DNA of 64,000 nt, from NCBI GenBank assembly GCA_023511795.1, contig JAIMAU010000004.1, forward strand, positions 62,001 through 126,000. Direction: 5' to 3'. Below, piece by piece: positions 16,911 to 27,000 of this stretch; the stretch's first letter is position 1, and every line of letters starts with the position of its first letter. Under the pieces are notes generated by a model. That model made no database searches, was not told where the DNA came from, and saw nothing but the letters and a program-made list of their open reading frames with translations. A program made the translations under genes and the position numbers. This DNA comes from Armatimonadota bacterium (GTDB lineage Bacteria > Armatimonadota > UBA5829 > DTJY01).

Positions 16911-19900
16911 TCATTCCAACCAAACTGCGTCATTGCCAACAATCTGTCGAATTTCGGTGAGTAGTTTTGGGGTAGGTTCGACTTTGTTTTTGAGGAAATA
17001 TTTTTTTATTCCGCCGTTTGCCTTGATGTGGAAAAAGACTGGGTTCTCGCCTGGAGACTTTTGCAATAATTCCTGAAGCATTCTTAGGCTCTGTTTATCT
17101 AAATCGGCTATCTCCACAATGACCGATTTAGATAGCTTGCCATTACTATTACCATTTATTCCGTCAGATAAGGGAGTGATGCTATCACAGATGACTCCGA
17201 TTTGCTCTGAAGAAGTTTCCTCGTCGTCCCTAATACGTTCCCTGCGATTTGCCTTACCTTTCACCACAACAATTCCATCGTTTACTAGCCATTTCTTATA
17301 CTCTTCGTATGCCGACGGAAATACAGTAACATCAATTGCTCCAGCAAAATCTTCTATAGTAACAAAAGCCATTGGTTCATTCTTTTTCGTTCGAACTTTT
17401 CGAATTCGGGTAATAACTCCGCCGACAACTACTTCTTCTTTCTCGGATTTTTCCTTTAGTTGCTCGCTACTGACAACACCAAGCTTCTTAAGCTTCTCCT
17501 GAAATTGGAGCAATGGATGGTCGGACAGATACAAACCAAGAAGCTCCTTCTCCCATGCAAGTATGTCATTCTTGGTAGCCTCTTTTACCTGTGGAAGCAT
17601 AGACGGCTCCATAAAGGACGTTTCCTCCTGTGCTGCATCGGAGCCAAAGAGTGAAACCTGACCAATTCGTTTATCTCTTTGGGCTTTAGCTGCCACCATA
17701 AGGGCATCCTCTAAGATAAAAAGCAACAGCGCTCTGTTCTTGTTGATAGAATCAAAAGCACCAATCTTAATTAGGCACTCAATAGCGCTTCGTGTCACTG
17801 TAGAATCGCAAACACGACGGCAAAACTCATGAAGCGAAACGAATGGTCCTCCCCTCTTCCTTTCAGCGATGATTACGTCTATCACACCACGGCCCACGTT
17901 TTTTACAGCTCCCAAACCAAAACGGATTGCTCCATTCTCTACTTCAAACTCGACACCGCTTGCGTTAATATCTGGGGGCAAAATTTCGATACCAAGCCGC
18001 TTGCAATCCTCTATATATACAGCCAGACTATCCTTGTCGTCCATGTTTGCCGAAATAAGCGCTGCATAGTATTCCACAGGATAGTTTGCCTTCATATATG
18101 CAGTTCTATACGCGACAAAGGCATAACATACTGCATGGGCTTTGTTGAAAGCATAGCCGGCAAATGGCTCAATCTGGTCATAAATTTTTGCTGCTATCTC
18201 CGCATCAATTCCGTTGTTCTTGGCGCCCTCAATAAACCGTTCACGTTGTTTGTCGAGAATTGCGCGATTCTTGCTCGACATCGCTTTTCTGAGCACATCA
18301 GCTTGACCAAGAGTAAAACCAGCTATAGCCCGAGCTATATTCAGAACTTGCTCCTGATAGCAGATGACGCCATAGGTTTCTTTTAAGATTGGCTCAAGAA
18401 GTGGGTGAAGATATTCAATTGGCTGTTGGCCAAACTTCGACCTAATAAATTTGGGTATCTCTCCCATTGGACCTGGACGATATAGGGCAACAATGGCAGC
18501 CAGCTCCCTAACAGAGTTTGGTTTGAGTTCCATAACATTTCGCCGCATACCAGTTCCTTCAAGCTGGAAGACTCCATTTGTATCGCCCCTGGCCAGCATT
18601 TCGAAGGTTTTTTGGTCGTCGAGCGGTATATTCAAAATATCTATATCAATACCCCGATGGCGTTTGACGTTCTTTACGGCATTTGCCAGTATTGTGAGGT
18701 TCGCCAAGCCCAGGAAATCCATCTTTAAAAGGCCAACCTTGGCAATATCTTTCTTTGCCAACTGAGCGACCACTTCACCCTTACTGCCATAGTGGACAGG
18801 CACGTGATTTGTAAGCGGCTCATCAGAAATTAGTATTCCAGCTGCATGAATACCAACATTGCGGTTAATGCCTTCTAGCGTGCGCGCAGTATCTAACAAG
18901 CGAGCTACTTCTAGATTATTCTGATACTCCTCTGCAAGCTCTGGATTTTCCTCGAGCGCCATGTCAATGGTCATGCCAACTGGGACGGCTGGAATCATTT
19001 TCGCTATTCGGTCAACCTCATGTGGGGCCATACCGAGTACGCGCCCACAGTCCCGAACGGCCGCTCGGGCCTTGAGACTGCCGAAAGTGGCTATTTGGCC
19101 TACTCTGTCTTTGCCATACTTATTTATCACATATTGAATCAACTCTTCTCGACGGTCATCTTGAATATCAAGGTCAACATCGGGCATCTCAGCCCGCTCA
19201 GGATTTAGAAATCGCTCGAACGTTAGTCCGTACTCGATAGGGTCTACATCCGTAATTCCGAGGGCATAGCAAACTAAGCTTCCTGCTGCTGAACCACGAA
19301 TTCCAACGTAAATACCTTGCTCCCGTGCAAAGCTGGTGAAATCGCGAACAATCATCATATACTTCGCAAAGCCGCATTGCTTAATGACATCACACTCATA
19401 CCTAAAGCGTTTTTCGTAGTCTTCGGGTACTTTACCGCCAAACTTTGCAAGCAAGCCAGCGCGCGCCTCGGCTTCCATGTATTCTCCTGGGTCAACCCCC
19501 GCGGGAATACCAGGGTCTGGAAGATTAAGTTGGCTGAAATCAAAACTGCAGTTGCACCGTTCGGCTATTTCCAGGGTATTTTTGAGCGCATCCGGAAGGT
19601 GACCGAAAATACTAACCATTTCCTCAGGGCTCTTCAAGTAAAATTCTTCCGACCCAAACCTTAAGCGATTTGGGTCGTCGAGCGTAGAACCAGTTTGGAT
19701 ACACAGCAGAACATCGTGCGGCGCTGCATCTTTTTTTGCGATATAATGGACGTCATTCGTGGCAACGATCTTGAGGTTCATGCGAGTAGCCATCTCAACT
19801 AGTGTCCGATTGACAGGCTCCTGCTCGGAAAGACCATGCTCCATCAGCTCCAGGTAAACATTCTCTCTACCGAAAATGTCTACGTAATCCCCAAGGGACT

Positions 19901-20375
19901 TCTCTGCTTGAACAATATCTCCTTGTAGTATGTGGTATGGAACTTCACCCGCTAAGCATGCAGTCAATGCAATTAGGTCGCCGCTGTATTGGCTTAAGAG
20001 CTCCTTATCCACGCGTGGTTTATAGTAGAATCCCTCAGAATGGGCGAGGCTTACTAGTTTAATGAGGTTCTTATAACCTTTTTCTGACTGCGCCAGAAGC
20101 ACGAGGTGATGTTGGTCTTTATCCAACCTTGGGTCACGACGCGTTCTTGATTCCTTTGCAACGTAAACCTCGCATCCTAAAATAGGCTTGATACCTGCAT
20201 CCTTCGCCTCGCAATAGAAGCTTATGTTGCCATACATGACGCCATGGTCGGTAATAGCAATAGCCGGCATGTTCATTTCTAATGCTCGTTCGATTAGCCC
20301 TTGGATGCGACAAGCGCCGTCTAGCAGGCTGTACTCAGAATGAACATGCAGATGCACAAACTCAGGAGTTGACAT
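16911..20375 (-). CDS. dnaE: DNA polymerase III alpha subunit
   Basis: The 1154-residue catalytic subunit of the replicative polymerase. The N-terminal PHP domain (HLHVHSEYSLLDGACRI, ITDHGVMYG, ATNDVHYI) keeps its histidine and aspartate metal ligands, so it may still bind metal. The palm carries MPDVDLDIQDDRREE with the two catalytic aspartates and LLKMDFLGLANLT with the third. NVGIHAAGILIS, GPGVICYQEQ-like YGVICYQEQVLNIARAIAGF and the FNKAHAVCYAFVAYRTAYMK block follow. The C-terminal OB-fold (VVVGGVITRIRKVRTK) and a tail domain complete the usual DnaE1 layout. Length is normal. Start at the ATG 20375 with a GGAAG ribosome site. Confidence 0.98.
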   Translation of the reverse strand: MSTPEFVHLHVHSEYSLLDGACRIQGLIERALEMNMPAIAITDHGVMYGNISFYCEAKDAGIKPILGCEVYVAKESRTRRDPRLDKDQHHLVLLAQSEKGYKNLIKLVSLAHSEGFYYKPRVDKELLSQYSGDLIALTACLAGEVPYHILQGDIVQAEKSLGDYVDIFGRENVYLELMEHGLSEQEPVNRTLVEMATRMNLKIVATNDVHYIAKKDAAPHDVLLCIQTGSTLDDPNRLRFGSEEFYLKSPEEMVSIFGHLPDALKNTLEIAERCNCSFDFSQLNLPDPGIPAGVDPGEYMEAEARAGLLAKFGGKVPEDYEKRFRYECDVIKQCGFAKYMMIVRDFTSFAREQGIYVGIRGSAAGSLVCYALGITDVDPIEYGLTFERFLNPERAEMPDVDLDIQDDRREELIQYVINKYGKDRVGQIATFGSLKARAAVRDCGRVLGMAPHEVDRIAKMIPAVPVGMTIDMALEENPELAEEYQNNLEVARLLDTARTLEGINRNVGIHAAGILISDEPLTNHVPVHYGSKGEVVAQLAKKDIAKVGLLKMDFLGLANLTILANAVKNVKRHRGIDIDILNIPLDDQKTFEMLARGDTNGVFQLEGTGMRRNVMELKPNSVRELAAIVALYRPGPMGEIPKFIRSKFGQQPIEYLHPLLEPILKETYGVICYQEQVLNIARAIAGFTLGQADVLRKAMSSKNRAILDKQRERFIEGAKNNGIDAEIAAKIYDQIEPFAGYAFNKAHAVCYAFVAYRTAYMKANYPVEYYAALISANMDDKDSLAVYIEDCKRLGIEILPPDINASGVEFEVENGAIRFGLGAVKNVGRGVIDVIIAERKRGGPFVSLHEFCRRVCDSTVTRSAIECLIKIGAFDSINKNRALLLFILEDALMVAAKAQRDKRIGQVSLFGSDAAQEETSFMEPSMLPQVKEATKNDILAWEKELLGLYLSDHPLLQFQEKLKKLGVVSSEQLKEKSEKEEVVVGGVITRIRKVRTKKNEPMAFVTIEDFAGAIDVTVFPSAYEEYKKWLVNDGIVVVKGKANRRERIRDDEETSSEQIGVICDSITPLSDGINGNSNGKLSKSVIVEIADLDKQSLRMLQELLQKSPGENPVFFHIKANGGIKKYFLKNKVEPTPKLLTEIRQIVGNDAVWLE

Positions 20376-20773
20376 TGCCGGCTTCCAAGTAAAAAACTTT
20401 CAATGCTTGAGTTCAATACCGAACCATATGTTACCTGCAGAAATACTAACTTTTCGTACAAATGACTGTTTAGCAAGCAAACTCGATGTAATTTTTCAGG
20501 ATGGTTGCGTTAGTATGTTGAGGATAATGAGCATTCCCTTTGCCATTAAATTCTACCCTAGCTGCCAATCAAATGTCGAAGAAAAAAATTCTAAATCTTA
20601 TACCCTCATTTGTCACAATTCATTAATTACTTAACATTTCGAGATCCAGCCCAAACCTAATTTTCAATCGGAAGGGAAAGGCATAAAGCCGGCTTATCCT
20701 TTTAAAATGAAGGAGTAAGTCCTGCAATCAGCGAAAAGAAAGAAAGGTTCACACTAGTTTGACGTAAGGTTCA
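20376..20773. other. 398-base divergent noncoding region between dnaE and an LPP20-like gene
   Basis: The stretch separates two divergent genes and is AT-rich. A frame of 75 codons at 20407-20634 has no ribosome site and no recognisable product, so I do not call it. I found no convincing promoter pair on either strand. A weak GG/GC pair in AGGCATAAAGCCGGCT near 20687 has sigma-54-like spacing but a poor -12 element. Confidence 0.5.
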
Positions 20774-21586
20774 ATGAAGGCAAACATTTTCTTTCTACCA
20801 ATTGTATTTATACAGGTGCTTACATCCACAGCGCTACTTGTTCCAAAAGGAAATCCCGCTATTGAAAATCTCCCAGACGCTGGTGGATGGATCAACTGGG
20901 AACGCCTAATTATCAAAGCCATTGGCGTTTGCAACCTCCCCGGCGACGTTGAGAGTGAAGCTGAGGCATTGGAGATAGCTCGCGCCGCAGCAACCACACG
21001 CGCCCATCGAAATCTTGCTCTAGTAGCAAATTCTGTTCGCGTTTCAGGAAACACATACATCAAAGATCTTGCCAGCAACTCTGAGGAGATACGCCTAAAA
21101 CTCGAAGACTTTGTGAAGAACGGACAGATAGTAAGTGGAAGGCAACTTTGCGACCGCTCTTATGAGATAATTATTCAGGCAACCCTGTGCGGCAAAGACG
21201 GCATTACAGCTATTATATCTTCAAAAACGCCCAATGAAGGAGTGGCTAACCGAAATAATAAGTTGCCGCTAGGATTAGTTATTGACGCACGTAGCATTGA
21301 TTTGAAGCCATGCCTGTTTCCTGTCATATTCAATCTTGAAGGTCAAAAAATTTTAGACACGGCAGAAATTGGCTTAGTAGCTTACTCAAACGACGCAAAG
21401 CAAGCTTTAAAATCGAAAAAAAACAGAGCTCATCCAATCGTTGTAAAAGCATTAGGAAAGAATAAGAAATCACCAACCGACATAATGGTTAATACTGAAG
21501 ATGCTGCCCGTATTCTGGAAGCAAAGCGTCAAACTGGTATTCTTTCGCATTCCCGCGTTTTGGTTCTTATAGGTTCTCCAAAGTGA
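20774..21586 (+). CDS. Exported LPP20-like protein of unknown function
   Basis: A 270-residue protein with an N-terminal signal or anchor (MKANIFFLPIVFIQVLTSTA). Residues 40-140 resemble the LPP20/FlgT-N type fold: GWINWERLIIKAIGVCNLPG, then EALEIARAAATTRAHRNLAL, an internal VRVSGNTYIKD and later IVSGRQLCDRSYEIIIQATL. In other bacteria such domains occur in outer-membrane lipoproteins and flagellar or envelope proteins. Here there is no lipobox and no flagellar gene nearby, so the role is open. The C-terminal half (GLVIDARSIDLKPCLFPVIF, IGLVAYSNDAKQAL) is a conserved extension with a final strand SRVLVLIGSPK. It precedes ruvC by about 110 bases but ruvC appears to have its own promoter. Confidence 0.68.
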   Translation: MKANIFFLPIVFIQVLTSTALLVPKGNPAIENLPDAGGWINWERLIIKAIGVCNLPGDVESEAEALEIARAAATTRAHRNLALVANSVRVSGNTYIKDLASNSEEIRLKLEDFVKNGQIVSGRQLCDRSYEIIIQATLCGKDGITAIISSKTPNEGVANRNNKLPLGLVIDARSIDLKPCLFPVIFNLEGQKILDTAEIGLVAYSNDAKQALKSKKNRAHPIVVKALGKNKKSPTDIMVNTEDAARILEAKRQTGILSHSRVLVLIGSPK

Positions 21587-21613
21587 CTTTCAAACGTGCA
21601 AGGTAAGCAATAC

Positions 21614-21643
21614 TTTACAATCACATCGCTCAGGTGTTACAAT
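21614..21643 (+). promoter_or_regulatory. Candidate sigma-70 promoter for ruvCAB
   Basis: TTTACA (21614-21619), an 18-base spacer, then TACAAT (21638-21643); each hexamer matches five of six consensus bases. It ends about 55 bases before the ruvC start. No SOS (LexA) box could be recognised around it. Confidence 0.5.
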
Positions 21644-21697
21644 GGTTTTACACATACACAGAACAAATGTACGATTGCAGAATGAAGGACAAACCAA

Positions 21698-22222
21698 TTG
21701 GCAGGCCAAAGCAACGAAAGTCTTCGCATACTGGGAGTTGATCCCGGCCTAAATGTCACCGGATATGGAATTATTGAAGTCATCGGCGATAAGCCGGCGC
21801 TCGTTGAAGGGGGCGTAATCCGCATATCTCAAAAACTACCCTTAGAGAAACGACTGTCTACAATCTTCCATGGAATTGAGGAATTAATAAAAGACTTCAG
21901 TCCCCAAGCACTTGCGCTGGAAGAGATTTATACACACTATGATAGACCTAGAGTCGCGGTCATGATGGGACATGCGCGAGGTGTTATATGTTTAGCGTCG
22001 TCTTTGAACCAGATTCCTGTCTTCAGCTATGCCTCGACTCACATAAAGGGATCTCTTACGGGCAATGGGCGAGCAAGCAAAGAACAAGTTCAGCGCATGG
22101 TTCAAGCCCAACTTAATCTGAAAACTCCGCCAGAGCCGCTTGATGTAAGTGATGCGCTTGCGGTAGCGCTTTGTCATTTCGTTAGGCAAGGCAAAAATCA
22201 AAACCTAATTCAGGAACTTTGA
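21698..22222 (+). CDS. ruvC: RuvC Holliday-junction resolvase
   Basis: A 174-residue dimeric nuclease that resolves Holliday junctions with RuvAB. ILGVDPGLNVTGYGIIE holds the first catalytic Asp15, LALEEIYTHYDRPRVAVMMG the catalytic glutamate (about 75), and EPLDVSDALAVALCH the last two aspartates. YASTHIKGSLTGNGRASKEQ is the usual basic loop. Length is typical. The start is a TTG at 21698, supported by AAGGA eight bases before it; an ATG 16 bases upstream is out of frame. Thirteen bases separate it from ruvA, so ruvC, ruvA and ruvB form one operon. Confidence 0.96.
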   Translation: MAGQSNESLRILGVDPGLNVTGYGIIEVIGDKPALVEGGVIRISQKLPLEKRLSTIFHGIEELIKDFSPQALALEEIYTHYDRPRVAVMMGHARGVICLASSLNQIPVFSYASTHIKGSLTGNGRASKEQVQRMVQAQLNLKTPPEPLDVSDALAVALCHFVRQGKNQNLIQEL

Positions 22223-22235
22223 TAAGGAACAAAAA

Positions 22236-22868
22236 ATGATTTCGTATATCCGAGGAACTCTGATTCCAAAAAGCGAATCAGAAGTTATAATATGGTCAAA
22301 CGGCATAGGCTATGAAGTTATGGTCCCCTCGCCTGTGATGAAGGGACTGCTCAAAAAGACCGATGAGGAACGGAAAGATATCACGCTTGTAACTTATCAC
22401 TACTTCGAAAACAACCAGTCAAAGCTCATTCCTCGTCTAGTGGGTTTTAACAATGAGATAGAGCGTGAGTTCTTTGAGCTTTTTATCACGGTAACGAACA
22501 TGGGGCCAAAAACCGCCGTCCGAGCACTATCTCGCTCGTTTCATGAAGTAGCAGAAGCTATTGAGAATGGCGATCACAAGGGACTTGCAACACTACCCGG
22601 AATTGGTGAAAAAAAAGCACGTCAGATTATCGCAACCCTTCAAGGAAAAGCCGGCAAATTCGCATTGATAAGAGACGAAGCCCTTGCTGCTGAACCGCTG
22701 CCAAAGGAAGACATTCAAGCTGAAGCAGTAGAAGTGCTTCTTCAACTAGGCTACAAACGCTCTGAAGCACAGCAAATGGTGGAACAGGCAATTGAGACAT
22801 CGTCCTCGAAGCCGAAGACCAGCGAGGAACTAATTCAGCAAATTTATGAATTGAAGCTGATGAGATAG
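22236..22868 (+). CDS. ruvA: RuvA, Holliday-junction DNA-binding subunit
   Basis: A 210-residue protein that binds four-way junctions as a tetramer and loads RuvB. It has the N-terminal OB-fold ([27 protein letters not shown]), two helix-hairpin-helix units in the middle ([20 protein letters not shown] and [19 protein letters not shown]), and the C-terminal RuvB-contact domain ([20 protein letters not shown]). Length is normal. AAGGAA lies before the ATG. The linker between HhH2 and the C-terminal domain is short. It is the second gene of ruvCAB and is followed by ruvB after eight bases. Confidence 0.97.
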   Translation: MISYIRGTLIPKSESEVIIWSNGIGYEVMVPSPVMKGLLKKTDEERKDITLVTYHYFENNQSKLIPRLVGFNNEIEREFFELFITVTNMGPKTAVRALSRSFHEVAEAIENGDHKGLATLPGIGEKKARQIIATLQGKAGKFALIRDEALAAEPLPKEDIQAEAVEVLLQLGYKRSEAQQMVEQAIETSSSKPKTSEELIQQIYELKLMR

Positions 22869-22876
22869 CAACTACC

Positions 22877-23941
22877 ATGGCACGACAGAAAACGATAAGC
22901 GCGAAGGATACGCAACAAAAATCAAGCATGCCAAATCTGCAGGAAGAGGACCGCAGTTTATGGAACCTGCGGCCACGCACGCTGGACGAGTATATAGGCC
23001 AAACTGCAGTGGTAGATAATATGAGGATTGCAATTACTGCTGCACGGAATAGGCGAGAGCCATTGGACCACGTACTTCTTCATGGTGCGCCCGGCCTCGG
23101 CAAAACAACCCTAGCACACATAATCGCCGCCGAGATGGGAGCTAGCATTATCGCAACGTCTGGCCCAGCACTTGAAAAACCAAAGGATGTTATGGGTATA
23201 CTTTCAAGCCTAGAGGTCGGGGACGTACTTTTCATCGATGAAGTCCATCGCTTGTCACGCGTAGTCGAAGAATTCCTTTACTCCGCAATGGAAGACTTTC
23301 AAGTTGATTTTGTTCTAGACAAAGGCGCTTATGCCAAGACAATAAAAATTCCGCTAAAGCGGTTCACTCTAGTGGGAGCAACAACCAGAGCAGGCATGTT
23401 GTCTGCACCATTGCGAGATAGGTTCGGCATATTTGCGCACATGGATTACTACTCGCCTGAGGAACTGACTATGGTTGTTCAGCGGTCAGCAAAGCTATTG
23501 GGTGTAAGGGTAGAACCAGATGGTGCTGAGGAAATTGCCCGCCGTTCGCGGGGCACTCCTAGAATCGCCAACAGGCTCCTTCGACGCGTGCGGGATTATG
23601 CCGAAGTCGAAGGAGATGGCATTATAACACGCGAAATCGCTGACATAGCCCTAACAAGAGAAATGGTCGATGCAATCGGACTAGATAAACTCGACCGAAG
23701 CTATCTCCGAACGATAATCGAGTACTACAACGGCGGACCCGTCGGAATCGAAGCGCTTTCGGCAACCCTAAATGAAGAAACTGACACACTAGTTGATATG
23801 GTGGAGCCTTACCTTCTCAAAATAGGTTTTCTAAATCGCACTCCCAGCGGGAGGAAGGCAACCCACCTTGCATATGAACATTTGGGAATCCCATTCAAAG
23901 GACCTGAAACTAACGGGCTCCAACTCAAACTAACACCTTAA
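22877..23941 (+). CDS. ruvB: RuvB, branch-migration ATPase
   Basis: A 354-residue AAA+ motor that drives branch migration with RuvA. The Walker A reads [14 protein letters not shown] (most RuvB proteins have GPPGLGKTT), Walker B is [11 protein letters not shown], sensor 1 is [20 protein letters not shown] with the arginine finger, and the winged-helix domain contains [20 protein letters not shown] and [17 protein letters not shown]. An N-terminal extension of about 25 residues, [20 protein letters not shown] and onward, precedes the usual [11 protein letters not shown] start. Last gene of ruvCAB; a strong hairpin follows. Confidence 0.97.
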   Translation: MARQKTISAKDTQQKSSMPNLQEEDRSLWNLRPRTLDEYIGQTAVVDNMRIAITAARNRREPLDHVLLHGAPGLGKTTLAHIIAAEMGASIIATSGPALEKPKDVMGILSSLEVGDVLFIDEVHRLSRVVEEFLYSAMEDFQVDFVLDKGAYAKTIKIPLKRFTLVGATTRAGMLSAPLRDRFGIFAHMDYYSPEELTMVVQRSAKLLGVRVEPDGAEEIARRSRGTPRIANRLLRRVRDYAEVEGDGIITREIADIALTREMVDAIGLDKLDRSYLRTIIEYYNGGPVGIEALSATLNEETDTLVDMVEPYLLKIGFLNRTPSGRKATHLAYEHLGIPFKGPETNGLQLKLTP

Positions 23942-24020
23942 GTACGCCGGCAAATTCTGCTCTTAAAATTAATAAATGGCATCAAACAATTAATCTGGCA
24001 TGAGTTTTTACTCTAAAAAC

Positions 24021-24054
24021 GTTTGGGGCGGGAGCTATGCCCCCACCCCAAAAC
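24021..24054. terminator. Bidirectional terminator between ruvB and the M6-type protease
   Basis: GTTTGGGG pairs with CCCCAAAAC around a further GGG/CCC stem and a small loop, between two convergent genes. On the minus strand the stem is followed by GTTTTTAGAG, a T-run suited to end the protease transcript; on the plus strand the tail is A/T-rich and weaker. Confidence 0.72.
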
Positions 24055-24076
24055 ATCTCTTAATATTTTAATCTTC

Positions 24077-27000
24077 CTATTGTATCGTAAAGGCGCCCAT
24101 TTGGTCCCAGCCGTCGCGTGTGTTTGCATTATCATATACAAGCATCCAAGCCTTACAGCTTTTGTTTGCCATTGTTGACTTAAATTCGATTCGCCAATTT
24201 ACGTCGAGGTATGTCTCTCTGCGAACAATAGTGGTTTCAGAACAATAAAGCCTGCAATAGCTATTCTCAAGCACAACTGACGAACCAGGAGCCGCACCCT
24301 CTCCCCAAGTGGTGTTCGCATCATTCTTCACGTATAGTTTGTTTGTATTTGCATCGTATCTGACAAATACTGCGTTTGTTTGGCTAAGCGTTGTGTTTAG
24401 CAACAAGTAACAATTAGCAAGATTAGCATATCCCTCATTGTCCGAGTATTTGCTTGTGAAGGTAGTCTTGACACCAACCGCAATGCCGCCGCTACTTGGC
24501 GCCAAACTGAGGTTCTCTGGAGCAAGCGGCCTGTATTCGTCAGCTCCAATGTCGACAGTTTCTCCGCTGATGCGCGCTTGATTATCTAGATCCTTCCATC
24601 CCTCGCCGACAACGCCATTGCTACCAGCGTTTATGCACGGTGATGTTGGAATTATGTGATAGTTGCCGCCAACCCTATCCACTAGCATTGGATCTGCTAA
24701 AATATCCCTCACAGGGTTAGTAATCCCCGAGTAGTCATATGCTCCATTCGAATAGAGACAGTTCGTCTGCATATATGCTGATGAATTGTACGAGTATACA
24801 CCTGACGAGCAGAATGCAATAATATTATTCACAATGCTCGCACCGCTTCTTTCGACGCAACCGATGCCTCCACCATCGCTGGACGCAGTGTTTCCAACGA
24901 TGGTATTGTTTGCGATAATCGGGCTTGAGCCGAAGTAGCAATAAATACTGCCTCCAAACTTAGAAGCAGTATTGTCAGCAATAACATTGTTCATAATATT
25001 CGGTAATGAGTCAACCTCGCATGCAATACCACCACCGCTAACCTTCGCGATGTTCTTCTTGATCGTGTTGTTTGAAATAGTTGGCGAACATCGATAGCAG
25101 CTTATACCGCCACCATCTGTAGATGTCGCTTTATTCGCAGTTAGCGTATTGCTAGAAATCACTGCATCTGAGGTATAGCAAAAGACTGCTCCTCCTTGAT
25201 AGGCGGAGTTCTCCGCCATCGTGTTCCCCTTGATTGTTGCTGCGGACGAATAATAGCAGCCAATAGCCCCGCCGCCATTGGTAGCTGTGTTACCATTAAT
25301 CTTGTTGCCAGTAATAGTAGGTGTGGACGAGTAATAGCAACCAATGCCTCCGCCGCCATGAAGTGCAGTATTGTTGGTGATTGTGTTTCCGGTGATGGTT
25401 GGCGATGATCGATATTGGCAGTGGATTCCACCGCCTCCATAGGAAGACGTGTTACCAGTAATGACATTATTAGCTATCACTGGCGAAGCATAGTAACAAA
25501 AGATTCCGCCGCCGCCAACTGTGGAACTTCCGTTCCTAATGGTAAATCCATCTATACGGCCACTCTCGCCAACGCCGGGCAAGAAGGTAACCACACTGCC
25601 CTCTTTGCCGCCGTCTATGATTGTTATATTTGTGCTGGGTTTCCTTTGCGCAAGCGAAACCTCGGTACCTGCAAATCCACCATATAATTTGATGCCAGCT
25701 CTAATTGTAAGACGTTCCTGATAGGTTCCAGCAGCAACCCAAACTTGATCGCCATCTATGCATTTGCTAAGCGCATCATTGATGGTGAGAAATGCCTTTT
25801 CCCAAGTCGTGCCGTCATGCACTTCCCCAGGCGCGTTGTATTTGACGCGGAAAATTGTCGGCTGACGTATAACAAAATATGCTGAACTAATCTCACTTGG
25901 CTCGTAATTGCCCTTCCAAGCCTTTGCCTTAAGGGTCAATGTCCTATCAACAACTATTGGACTTTCGTAAACTTTACCATTAGTCAGCGTTGGGTCAGTT
26001 CCATCCGTAGTATAGCGTATCGTAGCGCCCGCTGTGCCACAAGTAATAGTAACGTTCTGCGGCGTGCTGTAAGTGCCCCCGTTAGGAATAATTACCGGGG
26101 TTTCGACTTTGCCAAATCTTACTGTAAAACTGATTGTGCTTCCGGCGCTTCCAATGTTGCTTATTTTCAAGCCGCCTGGGCTACCGTCTGCTAGAAAACT
26201 TGAAGGGTCCGTGGTATCATCAATTTGAATTCTGCCTTCTTCCAATGAGAAAGTAGCATCATCAGGGTTTCCATTTTCTTCGATGGTGCCTCCAGGTCGA
26301 TAAATATATACTTCATCAGGTGGTCCGAAAGCATTCCCCATCCCATCGCATTCGGTGTTAATTCGATAGACAAGCAATCCTGACCCCGGTAGCATGCTTT
26401 CAAACGTCGGTCTGTTATTATTGCGGTATTCCACGACAAAATACTGCGTATCAGAATAAGGCGAAGATATTTTGTAGCAGTTATTTGTTGGAGAAGTTAT
26501 TGGTCGAATAGAATAAGTTCCAGCTTGAACGATCTCTGGAATTTCTTCAATCCACCTGGTGTACCGCCATTTCATATAAGCGCCCATGTGTTGCGGTGGG
26601 TCGGTGTTATATTCCATAATATCCCAGAGCCATACAGGATAAAGCCCGTCGAATTCATAATGATAGAGGTCCGGCATGCCAAGCGAGTGATTCATCTCGT
26701 GGCAAAGCACGCCGACTCCTTCTGATTCGAGAAGATAACTCTGCAATTGGAAATTATAGGTTCCCACGGTCTTTCCATTGATTTCAGGCGGAGTGACACC
26801 ATCGAACTCAGGGGTAAACGTCCACATATGTGGCCACAGGAGATCACTCCAAGCGCCTGGCGAACCGTAGACAATAAAGCATACGTTATCTACATATCCA
26901 TCGCCATCTGAATCAACAACCAAGTCAGAAGGAATATATCTTTTTACTGTGTTTATAGCGCTTTTCAAGAGGATATGCTCTCTGGTAGCCATATCCAAAC

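Noticed and set aside
20407-20634. 75-codon frame between dnaE and the LPP20-like gene
   Set aside because: It has no ribosome site and no conserved feature; the region is AT-rich noncoding sequence.
20685-20702. Third sigma-54-like site (AGGCATAAAGCCGGCT)
   Set aside because: The GG-GC spacing fits, but both elements are poor (no TGGC and no TTGC), so it is probably chance.
24840-25520. CRISPR-like periodic repeats
   Set aside because: The roughly 72-base units are diverged and keep reading frame, encoding beta-helix coils of the protease, so they are protein repeats.
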